Part shown: positions 53,346-61,815 of the stretch, piece after piece
Layout of the letters: each line of letters begins with the position of its first letter
Position numbering within the stretch: the first letter of the stretch is position 1
Source: Anaerostipes faecalis
Lineage (GTDB): Bacteria; Bacillota; Clostridia; Lachnospirales; Lachnospiraceae
Length of the DNA stretch: 64,000 bases
Assembly: GCF_018982945.1 (NCBI RefSeq)
Contig: NZ_JABRXE010000001.1
Span: 1 to 64,000, forward strand
Direction of reading: 5' to 3'
Program-made: the position numbers and the translations under genes
The notes under the pieces: generated by a model
The model's database searches: none
The model's input: the letters and a program-made list of their open reading frames with translations, nothing else
What the model was told of the DNA's origin: nothing

Positions 53346-54353
53346 ATGATAAAGAGTATCTGGTCTTTTTTTCAAGATGATATTCTTGGAATGGAATGGT
53401 TAAAGGGGCTGATTGAGCTTGGTCTTAATCAGTTGGGACTTAATACAAATGAGAAAATAGGTGGTTCTATTCATTTTTTTATTTATGACTGTATTAAAAT
53501 TATGGTTTTGCTTGGAATGTTGATTTTTATAATCTCATATATTCAAAGCTATTTTCCACCAGAGAGAACAAAAAAGATTATAGGGAGATTTCATGGAATA
53601 TGGGCAAATATAGCTGCTGCATTACTTGGAACAGTAACTCCATTTTGCTCCTGCTCATCAATTCCGCTTTTTATGGGCTTTACAAGTGCAGGACTGCCAT
53701 TAGGAGTTACTTTTTCTTTTTTAATATCTTCTCCAATGGTGGATTTAGGCTCTCTTGTTCTTTTAATGAGTATTTTTGGAGCAAAGGTAGCAATTGTATA
53801 TGTAATCGTTGGACTTGTCATTGCAGTTACCGGAGGCACTTTAATTGAGCGGCTGCATTTGGAAAGTCAAGTAGAAGAATTTATTCGTAATGGACATTCT
53901 ATAGATGTTCCGCAGGAAATATTAATAAAGAGAGATAGAGTGAAATTTGCATGGAATCAAGTATTAGATACCGTCAAAAAGGTTACTCCTTATGTATTGA
54001 TTGGTGTGCTGATTGGTGCATTTATTCATAACTGGATACCAGAGGATATTATTGTAAGATTTTTAGGAACAGGTAATCCATTGGGTGTCATTATTGCAAC
54101 AGTTGCAGGTGTTCCTATGTATGCAGATATTTTTGGATGTATTCCGATTGCAGAAGCTTTACTTGCAAAAGGAGCCAGGCTGGGTGTTGTGTTGTCGTTT
54201 ATGATGGGGGTTACAACACTCTCACTGCCATCTATGATTATGCTGAAAAAAGCAGTAAAACCGAAACTAATTGGAATATTTATTGCAATTTGTACAGTGG
54301 GAATTATCTTTGTAGGCTATTTCTTTAATTTAATACAAGGAATTTTAATATGA
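53346..54353 (+). CDS. ArsP-like permease (PF03773)
   Basis: 335 residues with about eight to ten membrane helices. The family hallmark TPFCSCSSIPLFMGF (Cys pair in the pore) and SFLISSPMVDLGSL are present, with a second half repeating the pattern (GVPMYADIFGCIPIAEALL). Such permeases export trivalent organoarsenicals or other soft-metal species. Position after arsR and before a redox protein and arsC supports arsenic export. Confidence 0.88.
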   Translation: MIKSIWSFFQDDILGMEWLKGLIELGLNQLGLNTNEKIGGSIHFFIYDCIKIMVLLGMLIFIISYIQSYFPPERTKKIIGRFHGIWANIAAALLGTVTPFCSCSSIPLFMGFTSAGLPLGVTFSFLISSPMVDLGSLVLLMSIFGAKVAIVYVIVGLVIAVTGGTLIERLHLESQVEEFIRNGHSIDVPQEILIKRDRVKFAWNQVLDTVKKVTPYVLIGVLIGAFIHNWIPEDIIVRFLGTGNPLGVIIATVAGVPMYADIFGCIPIAEALLAKGARLGVVLSFMMGVTTLSLPSMIMLKKAVKPKLIGIFIAICTVGIIFVGYFFNLIQGILI

Positions 54354-54374
54354 AATTAAACGGAGGATTTTAAG

Positions 54375-54671
54375 GTGGGTTTATTTAGATCAGAAAAGAA
54401 AAAAGAGGAAGAAACAAAAGCGACACTAACCAGCTTAAAGGTACTTGGTTCTGGATGTAAATCATGCCACGCTTTGCTTGAAAATACAAAAGCTGCTGTA
54501 TCAGCTATGCAGCTTAATATGGAAGTGGAGTATATCACAGATATGGAAACAATTATGTCTTATGGTGTTATGTCTATGCCTGCACTGATTGTAAACGATA
54601 AAGTAGCTTCCATGGGGAAAGTGTTAAAGGCTAATGATGTGGAAAAACTGCTTCATAAGTTAGGATATTAG
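54375..54671 (+). CDS. Thioredoxin-like small redox protein
   Basis: 98 residues from GTG 54375 (GGAGG eight bases upstream). After a charged 20-residue extension comes a minimal thioredoxin fold with LGSGCKSCHALLENTKAAV (C-x-x-C) and a VMSMPALIVNDKV cis-Pro loop. Often found in ars operons with ArsP-type permeases; probably reduces ArsC or handles the metal. Confidence 0.88.
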   Translation: MGLFRSEKKKEEETKATLTSLKVLGSGCKSCHALLENTKAAVSAMQLNMEVEYITDMETIMSYGVMSMPALIVNDKVASMGKVLKANDVEKLLHKLGY

Positions 54672-54721
54672 GTCATGCTGTGATTGGAAAGGTGGCAACT
54701 AATACGAGAGGATGGTTAAAA

Positions 54722-55114
54722 ATGGATAATAAACAAAAGGTGGCTTTTATCTGTACACATAATTCCTGCAGAAGTCAGATAGCAGAGGCTTTAGGTAATT
54801 ACTATCTGGGAGATTATTTTGAGTTCTATTCTGCAGGAACAGAGATAAAATCGGAAATTAATCAAGATGCCGTACGAATTATGAAAGAAACATATGGGAT
54901 TGATATGGAACAGAACGGACAATACAATAAACTTATTTCAGACATACCCGAACCTGATATCGCAATTTCCATGGGATGCGGAGTAAGATGTCCTTTTATT
55001 GGAAGACCATTTGATGATGATTGGGGATTACCTGATCCGACAGGACAAGATGATAAAACATTTTTTCAGGTAATACAGCAGATAGAGAAAAATATAAAAA
55101 AATTAGTTGAATGA
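54722..55114 (+). CDS. arsC: Arsenate reductase ArsC (low-molecular-weight phosphatase type)
   Basis: 130 residues from the ATG at 54722 (GAGAGGA upstream). The P-loop is FICTHNSCRSQIAEAL (nucleophile Cys and Arg), followed by the resolving pair in SMGCGVRCPFIG and WGLPDPTGQ. This is the thioredoxin-coupled arsenate reductase. It completes the arsR-permease-thioredoxin-arsC operon. Confidence 0.93.
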   Translation: MDNKQKVAFICTHNSCRSQIAEALGNYYLGDYFEFYSAGTEIKSEINQDAVRIMKETYGIDMEQNGQYNKLISDIPEPDIAISMGCGVRCPFIGRPFDDDWGLPDPTGQDDKTFFQVIQQIEKNIKKLVE

Positions 55115-55195
55115 CAAAGCAACATGAATTGTTTAATGTTTGAAAATATCTGGAATGATTTTATATTTTGTTTAGAAAAGTTTACAGGGAGTAAA

Positions 55196-55479
55196 TTGAA
55201 TCGGGAGAAGAATCAGGTATAATAAAGACATAGTTTTTCATATATATCAGATGAGGGATGACTCCCGCCTCTGTAGGCGGTGAGCAACAATTATGTATCA
55301 GTGGCGGGTTTCAATCCCCCATCTGATATACGCTCCGCGAGGATGCGCAGGAATTCGGATTGGAAGTATGTCTGCTATGCAGACCCGAATTCCGCGCCAA
55401 GACTCGCGAGCGAGTCTTTAATTTTAATCCTCTCTTTTCATAAAAGTAAAAGTCCCATCGGAAAACGGTGGGGCTTTTT
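55196..55479 (+). ncRNA. Candidate small RNA, copy 2, interrupted by repeat copy C
   Basis: TTGAAT (55196-55201), 16 bases, TATAAT (55218-55223), then the same start of transcript as at 52.28 kb up to CATATAT. The 176-bp repeat follows, after which the unit resumes (TTTTAATCCTCTC) and ends in the same hairpin with T-run (55448-55479). The remaining 55115-55195 shows nothing else. Confidence 0.5.
55243..55418. repeat. 176-bp three-hairpin repeat, copy C
   Basis: Same length and modules as copy A. It lies between the convergent arsC and ABC-permease genes and splits the second small-RNA-like unit, whose intact relative at 52254-52361 serves as an empty site. Confidence 0.95.
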
Positions 55480-55485
55480 GATGTT

Positions 55486-56286
55486 CTACATATTTTTTAC
55501 GGCATATTTTTCTAAAATGTGTAAAAGTTTATAAAGGAGCATGGCAATCAGACATAGAATGATAATTGACATCATAACCCAATCCATTTTAAATACCTGA
55601 CTTCCATAAATAATTAGATAGCCCAGTCCGGCTCGGGCGGCTAAAAATTCTCCAATAATGACACCAACTAAAGATAATCCAATACTGACTTTCATAAGAC
55701 TTATAAACAAAGGTATACAGCTCGGGATAACAGCCAATCGAAGACAGTCTGTTTTAGTTCCGCCTAAAGTTCGGATAAGCATAAGCCGTTGGGGATCAAC
55801 TTTCATAAAGCCATTGTACAAATTCAGGATACTTCCAAATACTGCAATGGAAATAGAGGTAATAATAATGGTTTTCATATTATTTCCCAGCCATACGATT
55901 AATATGGGAGCAAGGGCAGATTTCGGAAGACTGTTTAAAACTACCAGATAAGGTTCCAGAATATCTGCAAGGATTTGAAACCACCATAGAAGAATGGCAA
56001 AGGCAAGGGTCAGAAACATAATGAGAAAAAAACTAATCATGGTTTCCAGTAAAGTTATACCAACATGGAAAAAGATACTGTGATCTTTTGTCATGGAATA
56101 AAAGCATTGAATAATCCGGCTGGGGCTGCTGAAAATAAAACCGTTTAGATAACCTTCATCCACAGAAAATTCCCACAGAAAAAGAAACAGTAGCAAAAGT
56201 GATATCTGGGTAACAAGAACCCAGTATTTTTCCTTTTGTATTTTTTGAATATACAATTGTTGTTCCCTTGATATTTCAGGTTTCAT
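55486..56286 (-). CDS. ABC transporter permease (nitrate/sulfonate/taurine type)
   Basis: 266 residues from ATG 56286 (GGAG eight bases upstream, inside the ATPase gene). About six membrane helices and the EAA-like loop LGGTKTDCLRLAVIPSCIPLF. This is the SsuC/TauC/ThiX permease class, normally importing sulfonates, nitrate or thiamine precursors with a periplasmic-type binding protein. None is encoded next to it here. Confidence 0.88.
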   Translation of the reverse strand: MKPEISREQQLYIQKIQKEKYWVLVTQISLLLLFLFLWEFSVDEGYLNGFIFSSPSRIIQCFYSMTKDHSIFFHVGITLLETMISFFLIMFLTLAFAILLWWFQILADILEPYLVVLNSLPKSALAPILIVWLGNNMKTIIITSISIAVFGSILNLYNGFMKVDPQRLMLIRTLGGTKTDCLRLAVIPSCIPLFISLMKVSIGLSLVGVIIGEFLAARAGLGYLIIYGSQVFKMDWVMMSIIILCLIAMLLYKLLHILEKYAVKNM

Positions 56287-57040
56287 TGATTTCACTCCAT
56301 AACAAATTAAAATAATCTTTAAACTCTACAGAATTTCTGGCATTCTGCGGGGTTTTTTCTTTACAGGAAAGTTTAATCGGAACAATTGCCTTAATTGTTC
56401 CAGGTCTTTTGGAGAGAACGATAACACGATCTGACATACTGATTGCTTCTGACAGGTCATGAGTTACTAACAGGGCGGTTTTTTTCTCCTTTTTTAGTAT
56501 ACAGGCGATATCATTGGAAACATTTAAACGTGTCTGATAGTCAAGAGCAGAAAATGGTTCATCAAGTAAAAGAAGATTGGGAGATAGTGCCAGCGTTCTT
56601 ATAAGTGCAGCACGCTGACGCATTCCTCCGGATAACTGACTTGGATAGGAATTACGAAAATCATTGAGCCCATAGGCCGATAGCAGTCCGTCTACCTTCT
56701 CCAGAATATCTGGATTATGAATTTTCTGTATTTTTAATCCAAGAATGACATTTTCATAAATTGTTTTCCATGGAAGAAGCTGATCTTGCTGAAGCATATA
56801 TCCAACCTTCTCTTTAGAGATAGTCAAGGGATAGCCATTAATAAAAATTTCTCCTGTTTTTAAAGGAAGGAGTCTGGCAATCAAATGCAAAAGTGTTGAT
56901 TTGCCACATCCGCTTGGACCAACAACAGATACAAATTCTCCGGATTCTATTTGAAAGGAAACGTCAAGAAGAGCAAGTGTTTCCTGCTGCAAAGAGTGAT
57001 ATGCGTAAGAAACGTGATTTACTGATAGAGCAGTGGCCAT
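56276..57040 (-). CDS. ABC transporter ATP-binding protein (SsuB/TauB/ThiZ type)
   Basis: 254 residues from ATG 57040 (GGAG six bases upstream). Walker A VGPSGCGKSTLL, Q-loop MLQQDQLLPW, signature LSGGMRQRAALIRTL and Walker B LLLLDEPFSALD. It overlaps the permease gene by 11 bases. No recognisable riboswitch lies upstream, so the substrate remains open. Confidence 0.9.
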   Translation of the reverse strand: MATALSVNHVSYAYHSLQQETLALLDVSFQIESGEFVSVVGPSGCGKSTLLHLIARLLPLKTGEIFINGYPLTISKEKVGYMLQQDQLLPWKTIYENVILGLKIQKIHNPDILEKVDGLLSAYGLNDFRNSYPSQLSGGMRQRAALIRTLALSPNLLLLDEPFSALDYQTRLNVSNDIACILKKEKKTALLVTHDLSEAISMSDRVIVLSKRPGTIKAIVPIKLSCKEKTPQNARNSVEFKDYFNLLWSEINET

Positions 57041-57214
57041 GGCATTCTCCAAAAAGTTATCATAAGATAGTTTATGTCAATAAATAGAAAATGTGAAAGA
57101 GGTATATCAGATGTGAGCTAATTTCTGAGTGAGTCACGAACTTTCAATTGTTTCAATTGTGAGACTTTTGTATAATTGAAGGAAAAGGTAATAGAATAAA
57201 AGGAGGAATTTAAT

Positions 57215-58243
57215 ATGTTATCCTTTGAAAGTGATTATACAGAAGGAGCTCATGAGAAAATATTAGAACGTTTTGTGGAAACAAATATGGAACAGGTATC
57301 CGGATATGGAAGTGATCCATATTGTGAAAGTGCAAAAAAAAAGATTCAAGAATTATGTGAATGTCCTGAAGCGGATATTTTTTTTATGGTAGGCGGGACC
57401 CAGACTAATGAAATAGTAATTGATAGTCTTTTAAAGCCCTATGAAGGTGTGATTTCGGCAAAGACAGGACATATAAACGTTCATGAGGCTGGAGCTATTG
57501 AATATACAGGACATAAAGTGTTAGAAATACCGGAATATAATGGGAAGATAAAAGCAGAAGATTTAAAATCTTATTTGAGTATGTTCTGGAATGATGAGAA
57601 TCATGAACATATGGTATTTCCAGGGATGGTATACATTTCTCATCCAACAGAATATGGTACATTGTATACCGCAGATGAATTGAAAGCTATTTCAGGAATT
57701 TGTCGTGAATATAAGATTCCGCTTTATTTAGATGGAGCTCGGCTTGGATATGGACTAATGAGCAGTGAAACCGATGTAACATTGCCAATGATTGCACAAT
57801 TATGTGATGTTTTCTATATTGGAGGAACAAAAGTAGGTGCTTTATGTGGAGAAGCAGTGGTCTTTACAAAAAATAATACACCACAGTATTTTATGACTAT
57901 TGTAAAACAGCATGGAGCTCTGCTGGCAAAAGGAAGACTTCTTGGGGTTCAGTTTGATACATTGTTTACAGATGATCTTTATTTTAAAATCAGCAGACAT
58001 GCTATTGACATGGCAGAGTTATTAAAAAAAGGGTTTGCAGACAGAGGTTATACATTTTATCTGAATTCACCAACCAATCAGCAATTTATTATTCTGGATA
58101 ATAAAGAAATGAAAAAGCTTCAGGAAAAGATAAAATTCAGTTTTTGGGAAAAGCAGGATGATAATCATACAGTTGTACGTTTTGCAACAAGCTGGGCAAC
58201 AAAGAAAGAAAATATTGAGGAATTGTTTGATATAATAGATTAG
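57215..58243 (+). CDS. ltaE: Low-specificity L-threonine aldolase (PLP enzyme)
   Basis: 342 residues, fold-type I PLP enzyme. FFMVGGTQTNEIVIDS near the start, the PLP-ring contact DGARLGYGL and the Schiff-base Lys in FYIGGTKVGALCGEA. The family (beta-eliminating lyases, threonine aldolases) splits L-threonine to glycine and acetaldehyde. AAAGGAGG precedes the ATG; sfsA follows after about 30 bases. Confidence 0.9.
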   Translation: MLSFESDYTEGAHEKILERFVETNMEQVSGYGSDPYCESAKKKIQELCECPEADIFFMVGGTQTNEIVIDSLLKPYEGVISAKTGHINVHEAGAIEYTGHKVLEIPEYNGKIKAEDLKSYLSMFWNDENHEHMVFPGMVYISHPTEYGTLYTADELKAISGICREYKIPLYLDGARLGYGLMSSETDVTLPMIAQLCDVFYIGGTKVGALCGEAVVFTKNNTPQYFMTIVKQHGALLAKGRLLGVQFDTLFTDDLYFKISRHAIDMAELLKKGFADRGYTFYLNSPTNQQFIILDNKEMKKLQEKIKFSFWEKQDDNHTVVRFATSWATKKENIEELFDIID

Positions 58244-58273
58244 CAAAAGTAGTTGATAAAAGGAGTTTTCACT

Positions 58274-58981
58274 ATGAAATATGAAAGAATGACAGAAGGG
58301 AAATTTATCAGCCGTCCAAATCGATTTATTGCAATAGTGGAAATTGACGGGAAAGAAGAAAAGGCCCATGTAAAGAATACTGGAAGATGCAGGGAGCTGC
58401 TGGTTCCGGGGACAAAAATATTTCTGCAGGAGCATGATAATCCCAATCGGAAAACCCGTTTTTCGTTAATTGGAGTCATGAAAGGGAACAGAATGGTTAA
58501 TATGGATTCTCAGGCACCCAATCAGGTGGTTGGAGAATGGCTTATGGATGGAGGAATCTATAAAAGTCCTGATCTTGTAAAGGCAGAACAGAAATATGGG
58601 AATTCCCGTTTTGATTTTTATTTGGAAGGTGATGGGAAGAAAGCTTATCTGGAAGTGAAAGGGGTAACACTTGAGGAAGAGGGAGTGGCTCGATTTCCGG
58701 ATGCACCCACAGAGAGAGGCATTAAGCATATAGAAGAGCTGATGAAAGCCAAAGAAGAAGGGTATGATGCCTATATTGTATTTGTGATCCAGATGAAAGG
58801 TGTACATGTTTTTGAACCAAATGATCGTACTCATAAAGCCTTTGGTGATACATTGCGGAGGGCAGAAAAAGCAGGTGTTCATATTCTTGCCATGGATTGT
58901 CAGGTGGAAGAAGATCAGCTGGTCATTGACCAGCCGGTCCCGATCTGTTTAGAATCACAGACCGTCAATCATGGCATGTAA
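58274..58981 (+). CDS. sfsA: SfsA sugar-fermentation-stimulation/nuclease family protein
   Basis: 235 residues from the ATG at 58274 (AAGGAG eight bases upstream). Typical blocks are present: RPNRFIAIVEIDG, AHVKNTGRCRELLVPG, YGNSRFDFYLE, LEVKGVTLEEEGVARFPDAPTERG in outline. It has an OB fold plus a PD-(D/E)xK-like nuclease domain. Exact role unclear. Its 3' end overlaps the convergent Crp-type gene by 27 bases. Confidence 0.92.
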   Translation: MKYERMTEGKFISRPNRFIAIVEIDGKEEKAHVKNTGRCRELLVPGTKIFLQEHDNPNRKTRFSLIGVMKGNRMVNMDSQAPNQVVGEWLMDGGIYKSPDLVKAEQKYGNSRFDFYLEGDGKKAYLEVKGVTLEEEGVARFPDAPTERGIKHIEELMKAKEEGYDAYIVFVIQMKGVHVFEPNDRTHKAFGDTLRRAEKAGVHILAMDCQVEEDQLVIDQPVPICLESQTVNHGM

Positions 58982-59632
58982 GTTTTCAAAATCTAAAATT
59001 TCAATCTGATTTCGACCATGAATCTGAATGATATTTTGTTCCTGCATGGAAGATAAAGTTCGGGAAAGAGATGGTCTTGTGACATTTAAATATGCCGACA
59101 GTTCATTGCGGTTCATGGATAAATCAACAAAGGGATTTCCGTTGCTGACTTCCATAAGATAGCGGGCAATCCGCTGTTCCAGATCCCCGCAGGTCAGCAG
59201 TTCAAGACGCTGTTGTTTCTGCTGGTTTTCCAAAGCAAAAATATGGAGCATGTTATAAATAATTTTACTGTGGTGTTCACAGCTTTTTTCACAGGTCTGG
59301 AAAAAGAAATTTTTATTTGCGGTTAATATCTGGCAGGGTTCGGTTGTTCGAACGGAATATTCAAAGGTATTTTTGTCAAGAAAAAGGTCTTCCTGAGCAA
59401 ATAATTCCCCCGGCATGCGGTATTCAATATTCATTGGTTTTCCCATATAATTAAATTGTTCCAGGATGACTTTCCCTTTTAAAATTAAATAGATGACTTT
59501 TGGCTGATCTTCTGGAGATATAATTTCTTCATTTTTTTCAAAAGCCAGCAGCTTTGCACTGGAACAATGAAGAACTCGCTGAATCTCATCTGTATTTAGA
59601 TTTTGGAATAACAGAGTATCTTTTATTTCCAT
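58955..59632 (-). CDS. Crp/Fnr-family transcriptional regulator
   Basis: 225 residues from ATG 59632 (AAAAGG eight bases upstream; GTG 59641 is an alternative). Cyclic-nucleotide-type beta barrel (IYLILKGKVILEQFN) and C-terminal winged helix MNRNELSAYLNVTRPSLSRTLSSM. No FNR-type N-terminal Cys cluster. It is divergent from the superoxide reductase gene with a 14-base palindrome between, so probably an activator or repressor of oxygen defence. Confidence 0.9.
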   Translation of the reverse strand: MEIKDTLLFQNLNTDEIQRVLHCSSAKLLAFEKNEEIISPEDQPKVIYLILKGKVILEQFNYMGKPMNIEYRMPGELFAQEDLFLDKNTFEYSVRTTEPCQILTANKNFFFQTCEKSCEHHSKIIYNMLHIFALENQQKQQRLELLTCGDLEQRIARYLMEVSNGNPFVDLSMNRNELSAYLNVTRPSLSRTLSSMQEQNIIQIHGRNQIEILDFENLHAMIDGL

Positions 59633-59655
59633 TTTTTTCACCTTTTCTTAGATTG

Positions 59656-59669
59656 GTAACATATGTTAC
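59656..59669. promoter_or_regulatory. Crp-type operator
   Basis: GTAACATATGTTAC is a perfect palindrome in the 102-base gap between the Crp-type regulator and the superoxide reductase gene. Confidence 0.7.
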
Positions 59670-59734
59670 AGAAATAATTTATATTCAAGGTTATTATAGA
59701 ACCATAATCAATGAGAGTAAAGGAGGAAATGCCA

Positions 59735-60103
59735 ATGAGCAGATTCTATAAAAAAGATAAACATATTTTATTTGACATTTTTGGTTCTAGCCCATCGTTA
59801 GAAGGAATTGAGCAGTTAAAAGCAAATTCTACGGATGCAGCAGGAGAAAAACATGTACCGCAGATTACCGTAAATGGACAGGAAGTTATTGTAGAAGTTG
59901 GTTCTGTTGCACATCCAATGTTGGAAGAACATTATATTCAGGGAGTATATATTGAAACGAAAAACGGTGGACAGCTTCACAAATTTCAGCCAGATGATGA
60001 ACCAAAGGCAGTGTTCACACTGGTTGAAGGTGATGAGTTGATTGCAGCTTATGAATATTGCAACTTACATGGATTATGGAAAGCAGAATATCAGGAGGGA
60101 TAA
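59735..60103 (+). CDS. Desulfoferrodoxin / superoxide reductase (neelaredoxin type)
   Basis: 122 residues from the ATG at 59735 (AAAGGAGG eight bases upstream). The iron-binding ligands are visible: the His in SVAHPMLEEHYIQ and the Cys-x-x-His of EYCNLHGLWK. There is no N-terminal desulforedoxin Cys4 centre, so it is the one-iron class. It reduces superoxide to peroxide without making oxygen. The rubredoxin gene follows three bases later and should donate its electrons. Confidence 0.93.
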   Translation: MSRFYKKDKHILFDIFGSSPSLEGIEQLKANSTDAAGEKHVPQITVNGQEVIVEVGSVAHPMLEEHYIQGVYIETKNGGQLHKFQPDDEPKAVFTLVEGDELIAAYEYCNLHGLWKAEYQEG

Positions 60104-60106
60104 ATT

Positions 60107-60265
60107 ATGAAAAAATTTGAATGTGAACCATGCGGATATATTTACGATGAGGCAGCTGGAGATCCAGATAATGGAATTGCTCCTGGAACAAAATTTGAAG
60201 ATCTTCCAGAAGATTGGGTATGCCCGGTCTGCGGATTAGGAAAAGAAGTGTTTGTCGAAGTATAA
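60107..60265 (+). CDS. Rubredoxin
   Basis: 52 residues with both Cys pairs of the Fe(Cys)4 site: [19 protein letters not shown] and [11 protein letters not shown]. It starts three bases after the superoxide reductase stop, with AGGAGG in the end of that gene. Expected to carry electrons to the superoxide reductase. Confidence 0.97.
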   Translation: MKKFECEPCGYIYDEAAGDPDNGIAPGTKFEDLPEDWVCPVCGLGKEVFVEV

Positions 60266-60283
60266 ATTGTGAAAATGTACATA

Positions 60284-60323
60284 AAAATTCCCGGTAAAAT
60301 CAATGTTTTACCGGGAATTTTTT
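60284..60323. terminator. Terminator after rubredoxin
   Basis: AAAATTCCCGGTAAAA pairs perfectly with TTTTACCGGGAATTTT around six bases, followed by TT; it also serves the convergent YbjQ gene. Confidence 0.9.
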
Positions 60324-60340
60324 GTCGTATTTTCCTGTTT

Positions 60341-60652
60341 TTATTTGAATTTTACGGCAGTACCATAAACAATAACTTCTGCAGCACCTTGCATAACAGC
60401 AGATGAGGAATATCTAATATTAACAATGGCATCTGCTCCCAGTTCTTCTGCTTCTTGTACCATTCTTTTGGTTGCCAGGGCACGGGCTTCATCCATCATC
60501 TGATTGTAGGCTTTTAATTCTCCGCCAACAAGTGTTTTAAAGCCTTGTGTAATATCTTTTCCGATATTTTTTGACTGGATGGTACTTCCTTTTACCAGTT
60601 GAAGAGTTTCCAATTCTTTTCCACTAATATAATCAGTATTGACTAAGATCAT
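60341..60652 (-). CDS. YbjQ/UPF0145 family protein
   Basis: 103 residues from ATG 60652 (AAGGAGTGGTGAGGAAG upstream). Family pattern: ILVNTDYISGKELETLQLVKG and ELGADAIVNIRYSSSAVMQGAAEVIVYGTAV. Members form small rings and have been called heavy-metal-binding without firm proof. It overlaps the 3' end of the preceding small membrane-protein gene by 20 bases. Confidence 0.92.
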   Translation of the reverse strand: MILVNTDYISGKELETLQLVKGSTIQSKNIGKDITQGFKTLVGGELKAYNQMMDEARALATKRMVQEAEELGADAIVNIRYSSSAVMQGAAEVIVYGTAVKFK

Positions 60653-60851
60653 CTTCCTCACCACTCCTTACTTCATGGATACGTTCTATCAGAACATAGA
60701 TTGTAACACCAATAGATCCAAGAGGGATTACTGCAAGAATTATTTTTAACCATATCCATGGAATCAGTGCAATATAAATACCCAGATAGATAAGTTCCAC
60801 AAAGATTAAAATGATGGTAATTATAATGGGTGCAATAATCTTTTTTATCAT
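60633..60851 (-). CDS. Small two-helix membrane protein
   Basis: 72 residues, two hydrophobic segments (about 5-28 and 33-53) and an acidic tail (HEVRSGEEDDLSQY). AAGGAGG lies seven bases before the ATG. The overlap with ybjQ suggests translational coupling. No family recognised. Confidence 0.65.
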   Translation of the reverse strand: MIKKIIAPIIITIILIFVELIYLGIYIALIPWIWLKIILAVIPLGSIGVTIYVLIERIHEVRSGEEDDLSQY

Positions 60852-61047
60852 AAGCTCCTCCTTGTTTTTATTATACTATAGGCACCAGATTTATAAAAGC
60901 TTCAGTTTCGATTTCAGAAGTTTTCTTGCTATAAAGAAAAAGATCATATAATAAATCGTGAAAAATATCGAAAGGAATGAAGTTGACAAAACAATAATAA
61001 CGAAATAAAATAATAAAAAACAATAAAACAGAAGGGGAAATATAAAT

Positions 61048-61815
61048 ATGTTTGTAGAAGAGAGACATCAGGAAATTTTACAATTATTGAAAGAAAACGA
61101 AAAAGTAAAAGTAAAAGAATTAAGTGAACGATTTCAGGTAACAGATGATTGTATTCGAAAAGATTTGGCAAGCCTTGAAGCAAAAAATCTTCTAAAAAGA
61201 ACATATGGAGGAGCAGTTTTAAAGGATGCACTGCATCCAGGTCATAGTAACAGTGTCTCAACCAGAAAAAATCAGAATATCAAAGAAAAGATTAAGATTG
61301 CCAAAAAAGCAGTGAAACTGATTCATAATGGAGATATGATTTTCCTTGATACTTCAACAACTAATATTGAATTGGCAAAAGAAATAATAGATTCTGGGCT
61401 GGATGTAACAGTTGTAAGCTGCATGATGGATATTGCTGCAGTTTTTTCTAACAGCAAGAATGTAAAATTTATTCTCATTGGAGGAGAGTTTAACCGTTCT
61501 CAGAATGGATTTCTTGGACCTCTTACATTGCAGATGATGAATAATTTCCGGTTTGATATCTGCTTTATGGGTGTTGTAGGGGCTAACGTGGAAGAAAACA
61601 TTATCACTACGTATGTGCCAGATGACGGATTAATGAAAAGCAGTGTAGTTGAAAGAAGCAGTAAGGTATATCTTGGTATGGAAAGCAAGAAATTTGAGTT
61701 TCAGGCAAACTATGTTTATACCACTTTTTCGCAAATTGACGGTATAATCTGCGAGAAAATTCCATCCAGAGAAATACAGGATCAGTTAGGTAAATATAAT
61801 GTAGAAATCATATAA
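61048..61815 (+). CDS. DeoR-family transcriptional regulator
   Basis: 255 residues. N-terminal helix-turn-helix ERHQEILQLLKENEKVKVKELSERF and the DDCIRKDLASLEAKNLLKRTYGGAV wing, then the sugar-phosphate-sensing domain with GDMIFLDTSTTNIELAK and GGEFN. It probably represses a carbohydrate operon, but the target is not evident; the next gene is convergent and overlaps by eight bases. Confidence 0.92.
   Translation: MFVEERHQEILQLLKENEKVKVKELSERFQVTDDCIRKDLASLEAKNLLKRTYGGAVLKDALHPGHSNSVSTRKNQNIKEKIKIAKKAVKLIHNGDMIFLDTSTTNIELAKEIIDSGLDVTVVSCMMDIAAVFSNSKNVKFILIGGEFNRSQNGFLGPLTLQMMNNFRFDICFMGVVGANVEENIITTYVPDDGLMKSSVVERSSKVYLGMESKKFEFQANYVYTTFSQIDGIICEKIPSREIQDQLGKYNVEII

Noticed and set aside
57041-57214. 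TPP or other riboswitch before the ABC importer pair
   Set aside because: No conserved aptamer core is present; the sequence is AT-rich with only short inverted repeats.
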